A stretch of 6,193 nucleotides of DNA from Solirubrobacteraceae bacterium (GTDB lineage Bacteria > Actinomycetota > Thermoleophilia > Solirubrobacterales > Solirubrobacteraceae), in contig JAEMSV010000172.1 in NCBI GenBank assembly GCA_016462625.1, forward strand, positions 1-6,193, in the 5' to 3' direction. The notes beneath the pieces are model-generated. The model saw only the letters and a program-made list of their open reading frames with translations. It was not told the DNA's origin and searched no databases. The translations under genes were made by a program, and so were the position numbers. Below, piece by piece: positions 1-5,342 of the stretch (the stretch's first letter is position 1; the number at the start of each line of letters is the position of its first letter).

Positions 1-938
1 CCCGCGACTACATGGCCGCCGTGCTGGAGCGCGCACAGGAGACCGTCGCCAGGGCGGACCTCTCCCCCGATGCCGCACGCCTCGACGCGGGCGGCTTCCT
101 CTGGGACTCGCTGATCGAACACGAGGAGCAGCACCGCGAGACGATGCTGCAGGCCCTCGCGCTCGCCCCCGCGGGCTGGATCACCCCGGTCCGTGCGTCA
201 CTGCCCACGCGATCGGGCACGCCCTCCGGCATGGCCGTGATCCCCGGGGGGACGTTCACCATGGGCGCCGTCTCGGGCTTCGCCTACGACAACGAGCGAC
301 CCGCCCACGACGTCGAGCTCCCTGCCTTCCGCATCGACCGCGGCCTCGTGACCGCCGGCGCCTGGCGCGAGTTCATGGCCGATGGCGGCTATGCCCGCCG
401 CAGCCTGTGGACCGCGGGCGGCTGGGCGTGGCGAACCGAACACGCGGTCACGAAGCCGCTCTTCTGGGAGCAGGAGGGCATGACCCGCTCGTTCGACCGC
501 GTCGCCACCCTGCCCGATGACCTCCCCGTCCTGCACATCAGCGCGCACGAGGCCGACGCCTTCGCCCGCTGGCGCGGAGCGCGCCTCCCGACCGAGGCCG
601 AGTGGGAGCGCGCAGCGGCGCTGCACCCGACCGACGAACCCGTGCTCGGCGGCGCGACGTTCGGACCCGCTCCGCTGGGAGATGGCGATGGAGACGACGT
701 GCGCGGCCTGACCGGCAACGCCTGGGAGTGGACCAGCTCGGAGTTCACCGGCTACGCCGGCTTCTCGGCCTTCCCGTACCCGGAGTACAGCGAGGTCTTC
801 TTCGATCGCGGCTACCGCGCCCTGCGCGGCGGCTCCTGGGCCACGGCGGCGAGCGTGGCCCGCCCCACCTTCCGAAACTGGGACCGACCGGAGCGCCGGC
901 AGATCTTCGCCGGGCTCCGTTGCGCGGAGGACGCATGA
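1..938 (+). CDS. egtB: EgtB, ergothioneine sulfoxide synthase (hercynine oxygenase), 5'-truncated by the window
   Basis: EgtB is a non-haem iron(II) enzyme that uses O2 to join N-alpha-trimethylhistidine (hercynine) to gamma-glutamylcysteine or cysteine, forming a sulfoxide. The reading frame (codons from base 3) is open to the left edge, where R-D-Y precedes the Met at 12, so that Met is internal. About 311 codons are visible; from memory the family is near 430, so about 120 N-terminal residues are missing. Counting from Met12, the DinB-like domain ends with the iron-binding H37-x3-H41-x-E43. The formylglycine-generating-enzyme-like domain runs from about 74 to 305, with P-G-G-T-F-T-M-G, L-P-T-E-A-E-W-E, G-N-A-W-E-W-T and L-R-G-G-S-W. 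The C-terminal N-W-D291-x-P-x-R295 matches the D-x-P-x-R that I recall contacting gamma-glutamylcysteine in the mycobacterial enzyme. The loop between about 206 and 235 looks short and lacks the usual Y-P-W-G. It overlaps egtD by 4 bp. Confidence 0.93.
   Translation, partial: RDYMAAVLERAQETVARADLSPDAARLDAGGFLWDSLIEHEEQHRETMLQALALAPAGWITPVRASLPTRSGTPSGMAVIPGGTFTMGAVSGFAYDNERPAHDVELPAFRIDRGLVTAGAWREFMADGGYARRSLWTAGGWAWRTEHAVTKPLFWEQEGMTRSFDRVATLPDDLPVLHISAHEADAFARWRGARLPTEAEWERAAALHPTDEPVLGGATFGPAPLGDGDGDDVRGLTGNAWEWTSSEFTGYAGFSAFPYPEYSEVFFDRGYRALRGGSWATAASVARPTFRNWDRPERRQIFAGLRCAEDA
926..930 (+). promoter_or_regulatory. Shine-Dalgarno sequence of egtD
   Basis: GGAGG lies inside the last codons of egtB and ends 4 nt before the ATG at 935. 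Together with the ATGA stop/start overlap it fixes the egtD start and indicates coupled translation. It is the only clear ribosome binding site I see in the window. Confidence 0.75.
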
Positions 939-1936
939 GCGACCCGAACCGACTGCAGGCTCTGCTCGACCACGGCGTCGAGATCCACGCGTTCCCGGAG
1001 AGCTGGACGGCGCTCGCCGCCGACGTGCTCCACGGGCTCTCGTCGATGCCGAAGACCCTGCCGCCGAAGTGGTTCTACGACGCGCGCGGCAGCGAGCTGT
1101 TCGACGCGATCTGCGAGCAGCCCGAGTACTACCCGACCCGCACCGAGGCCGCGATCCTCGACGAGATGGGGGCCCGCATCGCGGCGGACATTCCCGCCGC
1201 CGAGGTCATCGAGCTCGGCTCCGGCTCCTCGACGAAGTCGCCGCTGCTGCTCGACCCGCTCGACGACGCGGGCGTGCTGCGCCGCTACGTGCCGGTCGAC
1301 GTGAGCGCGGCCGCGATCGAGGGCGCCATCCCGGGCCTCGTCGACCGCTATCCGAATCTGGAGATCGACGCGCGGATCTGCGACTTCACCGCGGATCTCC
1401 GGGATCTTCCCCGGCCCAGCGACGAGCCGCGGCTGATCGCCTTCCTCGGGAGCACCGTCGGCAACATGCAGCCCGTCGAGGTCCAGGCGTTCCTCGCCCA
1501 GGTCCGCCCGCTGCTCGGGCCCGACGACGCCGTGCTCATCGGCGCGGACCTGGTCAAGGACGCCGACGTCCTCGAGCCCGCGTACGACGACGCCGCCGGC
1601 GTCACGGCGGAGTTCAACCGCAACGTCCTCGCCGTCATCAACCGGGAGCTCCAGGCGGACTTCGTACTGGAGACCTTCACCCACGAGGCGACCTGGAACC
1701 CGGTGCTCGAGCGGATCGAGAGCCGGCTGCGCAGCGTCTGCGACCAGGTGGTCCGCATCCGCGGGCTGGGGCTCGAGGTCACGTTCCAGGCCGGCGAGTC
1801 CATCCTCACCGAGATCAGCCGCAAGTTCCGCCGCGGCGGACTGGAGCGCGCGTACGCGCAGGCCGGACTGCAGCTGCGGGGCTGGTATCAGGACCCGCAG
1901 GCGTGGTACGCGCTGTCGCTCGCCTCACCCCGCTAG
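935..1936 (+). CDS. egtD: EgtD, L-histidine N-alpha-trimethyltransferase
   Basis: EgtD transfers three methyl groups from S-adenosylmethionine to the alpha-amino group of histidine, giving hercynine, the substrate of EgtB; it acts in the cytosol. The protein is 333 aa, close to the roughly 320 aa of mycobacterial EgtD. Visible motifs are [11 protein letters not shown] at 43-53, [11 protein letters not shown] at 61-71, the SAM-binding [10 protein letters not shown] at 93-102, F-L-G-S-T-V-G-N at 170-177, Y217-D-D-A-A-G-V-T, and E293-I-S-R-K-F near the C-terminus. By motif context N177, Y217, E293 and S295 correspond to the histidine-binding residues described for the mycobacterial enzyme. The frame stays open upstream to a Met at 602, but that stretch is antisense-like filler within egtB. 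The ATG at 935 has an SD and the 4-bp overlap, so it is preferred. I see nothing broken or missing. Confidence 0.96.
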   Translation: MSDPNRLQALLDHGVEIHAFPESWTALAADVLHGLSSMPKTLPPKWFYDARGSELFDAICEQPEYYPTRTEAAILDEMGARIAADIPAAEVIELGSGSSTKSPLLLDPLDDAGVLRRYVPVDVSAAAIEGAIPGLVDRYPNLEIDARICDFTADLRDLPRPSDEPRLIAFLGSTVGNMQPVEVQAFLAQVRPLLGPDDAVLIGADLVKDADVLEPAYDDAAGVTAEFNRNVLAVINRELQADFVLETFTHEATWNPVLERIESRLRSVCDQVVRIRGLGLEVTFQAGESILTEISRKFRRGGLERAYAQAGLQLRGWYQDPQAWYALSLASPR

Positions 1937-1949
1937 CGCGCCAACGCGC
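1936..1949. repeat. Small inverted repeat directly after egtD
   Basis: The arms GCGCG (1936-1940) and CGCGC (1945-1949) are exact reverse complements around a CCAA loop, beginning on the last base of the egtD stop. This could form a short, very GC-rich hairpin at the end of the egt transcript. No T tract follows, so a terminator role is only possible, and a 5-bp arm in DNA this GC-rich may be chance. Confidence 0.35.
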
Positions 1950-1964
1950 CTGAACTTGGTTCAG
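1950..1964. repeat. Palindrome CTGAAC-TTG-GTTCAG upstream of the chemotaxis gene
   Basis: Perfect 6-bp inverted arms (1950-1955 and 1959-1964) flank a 3-bp centre. The site lies between egtD and the chemoreceptor, just upstream of the candidate promoter -10 at 1979-1986. It is AT-richer than its surroundings. Its place and symmetry fit a transcription-factor operator overlapping the -35 region, or a second hairpin in an egtD read-through transcript. The factor, if any, cannot be named from the sequence. Confidence 0.4.
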
Positions 1965-1986
1965 ATCTGCAGACGGTGTCCGATCT
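1960..1986 (+). promoter_or_regulatory. Candidate sigma-28-like (motility) promoter of the chemotaxis gene
   Basis: TCCGATCT (1979-1986) matches 6 of 8 bases of the flagellar-sigma -10 GCCGATAT. TTCA sits 15 nt upstream (1960-1963), where TAAA would be expected, matching only 2 of 4 bases. Transcription would begin at about 1993-1995, on the GTG start codon. Chemoreceptor genes are classic sigma-28 targets, which makes the half-match more believable, but the -35 half is poor. Confidence 0.3.
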
Positions 1987-1994
1987 ACCGTCAC

Positions 1995-3638
1995 GTGAGC
2001 TCTGTCCCTGCCCCCAGCCCCAATCTCGGCCAGCGTCTGCTCGCCGCCTTCCCGCGCCTTCGTGGCCTGCCGCATGACGAGTGGCTCCCGCGCCACACGG
2101 CGATCGTCACGATCATCCTCTTCCACATCCCGGCGATCGTGGCCTACGGCCTGGCCCGGGACTACGCGCTCGGGCATCTGCTCCTCGACGCGGTCCTCCC
2201 GCTCGGGGTCCTCGCCGGCCTCGCGATCTGGCCGGGCATCAGCCAGGCTGCGCGCTCCTGCGCCGCGGCTGCCGGGCTGATCATGTGCTCCGCGCTCGTG
2301 GTGCACACCTCGGGCGGCGACATCACCGCGCACTTCCACTTCTTCGTGGTGCTCCCGATCATCGGGCTCTATCTCGACTGGCGCCCGTTCGCCGTCGCGG
2401 TCCTGCTCGTCGTCGTGCACCACCTCGGGTTCGCGTTCATCCATCCGGAGTCGGTCTTCGACGGGAAGGACGAGGCCGGCGAGATCATCAAGCTCACGCT
2501 GATCCATGCCGTGTTCGTCGTTGCCGAGGTCATCGCGCTGCTCGCGTCCTGGAAGCTGGCCGAGAACCAGCAGGCCACGCTCGACGCCCGCAACGCCGAG
2601 ATGGACCGCCGCAAGGAGCAGCTCGAGGCCAAGAACGCGGAGCTCGACGGCACCGTCTCGCGGCTCGATCAGACGGTCGCCGAGATGCGCCGCCTCTCCG
2701 AGCGCGTCGGAGCCCACGCCGAGCAGGTCGCCGTCACGGGTGAGCGCCTGGCCGAGCAGGCCGGCGATACGCACGGCGCCGCGGAGCGCAGCGCCGAGGC
2801 GCTCGATGCCGTGCGCCGCTCCGCCGCCGCCCTCGACGAGGTCGCCGACGCCACCGCCCGCGAAGCGGCCCGTGTCGTCGAGCACACGCTCGCCAGCACC
2901 CAGGCCACGCACGACGGCGGCTCCGCCATGGACGAGCTGATGGGCGACATGGAAGAGGTCGGCTCGCGGGTCGGCGGGATCGCCGATGGCGTCGCGTCCC
3001 TGACCGAGCGCACCCGCCGCGTCGGCATGATCGTCGACACCGTCCGCCAGCTCGCCGACCAGTCGCGCCTGCTCGCGCTCAACGCCTCCATCGAGGCGGC
3101 CCGCGCGGGCGAGCACGGTCGCGGCTTCGCCGTGGTCGCCGAAGAGGTCCGCAAGCTCGCCGAGGAGTCCAACCAGGCGACCGCCGACGTCGACGCGCTC
3201 CTGTCCGACATCGACGTCGCCGCGCAGGAGGCCATCGAGGCCGCGCGCACGGGCATCGAGTCGGTCGAGCGCAGCAAGCAGACCGCCGGCCGCACCGAGG
3301 AGGCGCTGCGCGCCATCTCCAGCGCGGGCGACGCGGTCCACGGCAGCGCCCAGAGCATCGCCGACGCCGCCGGTCGCAGCCGCGAGGCGGGCCAGCACAT
3401 CGGCGCCGATGTGCAGCAGGCCGGCGACGCCATCGAGAACGTCACGCAGTCCGCCGACGAGGTCTCCACCCTGGCCCAGCGCCTGCGCGAGCTCGCCGCA
3501 GAGCTCGACGCCGTGACCGCCACCGATGGCGAGCCCGCCGACGAGGACGCGATCGCGAAGCTCGCCGCGCTCACCGGGATCGACGGCCCCGCGCCGGAGC
3601 GCGCAGTCGACGGCGACGGCGAGACCGTCGTCGCCTAG
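1995..3638 (+). CDS. Methyl-accepting chemotaxis protein with six-helix histidine-rich membrane sensor
   Basis: This transducer senses a signal through its membrane domain and passes it to a CheA/CheW array. Starting from the GTG at 1995 the protein is 547 aa; an in-frame TTG at 1956 would add 13 residues but has no SD and no hydrophobic gain. About six hydrophobic helices lie at roughly 35-54, 61-80, 86-104, 113-128, 131-149 and 164-186. Histidines cluster at the membrane: H104-T-S-G-G, H113-F-H115-F-F and H142-H143. There is no periplasmic domain and no HAMP; a coiled coil (from about 187) leads directly into the signalling domain (about 210-505). The hairpin tip at 356-377 is canonical, with L362, N363, I366, E367 and R370 matching CheW/CheA-contact positions of Tsr, followed by [13 protein letters not shown]. 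The tail lacks a CheR-binding pentapeptide. No che or fla genes are in view. The ligand is unknown. Confidence 0.93.
   Translation: MSSVPAPSPNLGQRLLAAFPRLRGLPHDEWLPRHTAIVTIILFHIPAIVAYGLARDYALGHLLLDAVLPLGVLAGLAIWPGISQAARSCAAAAGLIMCSALVVHTSGGDITAHFHFFVVLPIIGLYLDWRPFAVAVLLVVVHHLGFAFIHPESVFDGKDEAGEIIKLTLIHAVFVVAEVIALLASWKLAENQQATLDARNAEMDRRKEQLEAKNAELDGTVSRLDQTVAEMRRLSERVGAHAEQVAVTGERLAEQAGDTHGAAERSAEALDAVRRSAAALDEVADATAREAARVVEHTLASTQATHDGGSAMDELMGDMEEVGSRVGGIADGVASLTERTRRVGMIVDTVRQLADQSRLLALNASIEAARAGEHGRGFAVVAEEVRKLAEESNQATADVDALLSDIDVAAQEAIEAARTGIESVERSKQTAGRTEEALRAISSAGDAVHGSAQSIADAAGRSREAGQHIGADVQQAGDAIENVTQSADEVSTLAQRLRELAAELDAVTATDGEPADEDAIAKLAALTGIDGPAPERAVDGDGETVVA
3611..3633. terminator. 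Hairpin at the convergent gene ends, possible bidirectional terminator
   Basis: CGGCGACGG (3611-3619) can pair with CCGTCGTCG (3625-3633) around a CGAGA loop, a 9-bp stem with one G-U pair. It covers the last codons of the chemotaxis gene and lies about 8 nt past the stop of the opposing cupredoxin gene. There is no T tract in either direction. With only 3 bp between the two stop codons, this is the only structure seen that could end both transcripts. The Asp/Gly/Val codons involved are themselves repetitive, so chance is possible. Confidence 0.4.
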
Positions 3639-3641
3639 CCG

Positions 3642-4652
3642 CTAGCGCAGCAGGATCGTCCGCCGCAGGGTGGTGCGGTTGCCGTCGTCGTCGCTTGCGA
3701 CGACGCGGAGCGTCAGCCGTACCGACTTCTGCTTGCGCAGCGTGGCGATCGTCTTGGCCGAGAGCCGCAGCCGGACGGGCACCGCGCTCGTCCCGATCTT
3801 GCGCTTGGCCTCAGCGATCCGGCGCGTGCCACGCAGCAGCGTGATCCTGGCCTGTGCGGGCTCGCTGCCCCGCACCTGCGCGGTCAGCCCGTCACGGAGG
3901 ACAGGCCGCAGCCTCAGTGGCGTCACCTTGGTGACCGAGACCGTCGGCGGCTTCGCGTCGCCGCTGGCCGCCACCACGAAGGTGAGGCGCGACGTGGTGC
4001 TGCCCGCAGCGCTGGGGTCGCCCGTCGAGCCGGTCACCGAGACTGCGCGCTTGCCCTCGCGGGCGTAGGTCGTCGTCGCGCGGGGCTCGGTCGTGACCTG
4101 GTCCACGCCGTCCTTCGGGCGGACCTTGCCATCGCCGTCGAGGTCCCAGGCAAAGCTCGTGAACTGGTAGTCGCCCGAGCCGCTCACGTAGGACGCGACG
4201 AAGGTGACAGGCTTGCCTGCCACCGGCTCCTTCGGGTCCGTGTTGATCTCGAGCAGCGGCGGCCGGCTCAGCGGCCGCGGATCGGTGCGGGCAATCGCCT
4301 TCACGACGCCGCGCATGCCCTGGTCACCGTGAATCGCGCAGACGTACTCGAAGCTGTCGCCGGCGGCGCTCAGGGTTCGGCGCAGGGGCGACGGCCCCGT
4401 GTACGGGTCGCTGAGGGGCTCCGTTGGAGCGGGGCGATAACGAAGAGGATGGGCCGAGAAATCACCCGTCCACTCGACGACATCCCCAGCCTGCACGGTC
4501 AGCTCCGCCGGCTCGTAACGATTTCCGAGGTCCCCGCCGAAGCGGATCGGTCGTACGTCACCGGAGGCGGCTGCCGGCAGCGCCACCAGCGCCCCCAGAG
4601 CGAGGGTGAGTGCGGTGCGCACCTCGCGCACGGTACCACCGTGCGGGCTCAT
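3642..4652 (-). CDS. Secreted cupredoxin (type-1 copper)-PKD-beta-domain protein
   Basis: The 336-aa protein begins with a Sec signal peptide (charged start, hydrophobic 12-27, A-L-P-A-A-A-S around 24-30). A plastocyanin/amicyanin-like domain follows at about 33-120: H68, then C105-A-I-H108-G-D-Q-G-M113. That is C-x2-H-x4-M with an upstream His, the full type-1 copper ligand set, so copper binding and electron transfer or copper handling outside the membrane is likely. A PKD/Ig-like domain spans about 138-228 (F-A-W-D-L-D-G-D-G, then T-T-Y-A-R-E-G-K-R-A-V-S-V). A basic beta-rich domain (about 233-336) closes it, with no membrane anchor or LPXTG. The ATG at 4652 lies 3 bp after the zincin stop; a GTG at 4631 with GGTGG upstream is an alternative start 7 codons later. 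The cupredoxin part looks lower in GC (about 64% in 4421-4560 by hand count, against about 78% in 3481-3540). The electron partner is unknown. Confidence 0.85.
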   Translation of the reverse strand: MSPHGGTVREVRTALTLALGALVALPAAASGDVRPIRFGGDLGNRYEPAELTVQAGDVVEWTGDFSAHPLRYRPAPTEPLSDPYTGPSPLRRTLSAAGDSFEYVCAIHGDQGMRGVVKAIARTDPRPLSRPPLLEINTDPKEPVAGKPVTFVASYVSGSGDYQFTSFAWDLDGDGKVRPKDGVDQVTTEPRATTTYAREGKRAVSVTGSTGDPSAAGSTTSRLTFVVAASGDAKPPTVSVTKVTPLRLRPVLRDGLTAQVRGSEPAQARITLLRGTRRIAEAKRKIGTSAVPVRLRLSAKTIATLRKQKSVRLTLRVVASDDDGNRTTLRRTILLR

Positions 4653-4655
4653 TGG

Positions 4656-5291
4656 TCAGAGACCCAGCTCGCGGACGCCGAGCTCGTCGGCGCCGAGGTG
4701 GTGCGCCAGCTCATGGCGGACCGTCCGCGTGACCTCGTCGCGGAGCAGATCCGGGTCGTGCCCGAAGTCCCGCCGGAGCGTGTCGCGGTAGATGACGATG
4801 CGGTCCGCGACATCGTTTCGCGCGACCGTCCCGCCGTGGTAGAGGCCGTAGGCGCCCGCCTTGCGGCCGCCGTCGCTGATGACCACGGCGACGTTGCGCT
4901 CGAGCGCGCGCTGCAGGAGGTCCGGCAGCTCGTCGAGGGCATCGCGGACGAGCTCCTCGAAATCCTCGTCGTCGTACGGGTCGAGGTCCATGAAGTCCAT
5001 CTCGTCAGGCTCGGCGGCGGTGCCGTCGCGTGCCAGCCGCTCGGAGCGCCGGACGACCTCTTCGAAGTCCGCCTCGCTCTCGGGCTCTTCCCAGCCCGCG
5101 AACCGGATGCCGATCGTCGCGAGGATGCTGCCCAGCGCGAAGATCACGAGGACCACGACCGCGGTCCCCTCGAGCAGTCGCAGCGGCATCGACGTGCTGA
5201 ATCCGTTCAGCAGCACGATGACCGTCAGGCCGACCGCGAGCGCGACACCTGCGGCGAGGGCGATTCGCCGACCGGGGTTGGACGGGCGCAT
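4656..5291 (-). CDS. Membrane-tethered minimal zincin (PF06262-like metallopeptidase family protein)
   Basis: The protein has 211 aa. Two hydrophobic helices at about 10-30 and 42-62 are followed by an acidic linker (about 68-118, rich in D/E) and a C-terminal domain of about 95 residues. That domain carries F-E-E-L-V-R-D-A-L-D-E-L-P-D (111-124), Y-G-L-Y-H-G-G (148-154), I-V-I-Y-R-D (165-170) and H193-E-L-A-H197-H-L-G. This is the layout of the minimal zincin family, usually a soluble protein of about 120-150 aa, so the two N-terminal helices are an addition. Basic residues at the N-terminus and after helix 2 put the peptidase domain in the cytoplasm. The family pattern HExxHxxGxxD has E203, not Asp, at its last position, with D202 beside it. 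Substrates are not known, and proteolysis is inferred from the motif alone. The ATG at 5291 has no SD; the open frame further upstream is antisense to the next gene. It is co-directional with and 3 bp from the cupredoxin gene, which it probably co-transcribes. Confidence 0.85.
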   Translation of the reverse strand: MRPSNPGRRIALAAGVALAVGLTVIVLLNGFSTSMPLRLLEGTAVVVLVIFALGSILATIGIRFAGWEEPESEADFEEVVRRSERLARDGTAAEPDEMDFMDLDPYDDEDFEELVRDALDELPDLLQRALERNVAVVISDGGRKAGAYGLYHGGTVARNDVADRIVIYRDTLRRDFGHDPDLLRDEVTRTVRHELAHHLGADELGVRELGL

Positions 5292-5297
5292 GAAACG

Positions 5298-5303
5298 AGG
5301 GTA
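5298..5303 (-). promoter_or_regulatory. Candidate -10 element for the zincin-cupredoxin unit (leaderless)
   Basis: On the minus strand TACCCT (TANNNT) lies 6 nt before the ATG at 5291, and no SD is present. Transcription would start at or next to the start codon, as in actinobacterial leaderless mRNAs. No convincing -35 box is visible. Confidence 0.4.
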
Positions 5304-5329
5304 GCCCGCCCGCCCAGGGACCCCGCCGG

Positions 5330-5335
5330 TAGCCT
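5330..5335 (+). promoter_or_regulatory. Candidate -10 element for the PLP-enzyme gene (leaderless)
   Basis: TAGCCT (TANNNT) lies 7 nt before the ATG at 5343, which has no SD. It mirrors the minus-strand element 26 bp away, so the 51-bp divergent gap appears to hold two back-to-back promoters with overlapping upstream regions. No clear -35 box is visible. Confidence 0.4.
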
Positions 5336-5342
5336 CGGGCGC

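Noticed and set aside
12..14. ATG at 12 as the start of EgtB
   Set aside because: The frame is open to the left edge, and a protein starting here would lack the N-terminal part of the DinB-like domain, including an iron-ligand histidine.
602..934. N-terminal extension of EgtD to a Met at 602
   Set aside because: It overlaps egtB in another frame, is Arg-rich without motifs, and the ATG at 935 has an SD and gives the normal family length.
1069..1953. 294-codon plus-strand frame overlapping egtD
   Set aside because: Arg/Gly/Pro-rich shadow frame inside a gene whose real product is unmistakable.
1956..1958. TTG at 1956 as the chemoreceptor start
   Set aside because: It sits inside the palindrome 1950-1964, has no SD, and would add 13 polar/basic residues (including two Cys) without any domain. 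The GTG at 1995 fits the candidate promoter better, though this is not proven.
1815..3398. A 527-codon open frame antisense to the chemoreceptor gene
   Set aside because: Its translation is low-complexity Arg/Gly/Asp/Ala text with no recognisable motif, and it lies opposite a protein with clear family signatures. High GC at third positions keeps such antisense frames open.
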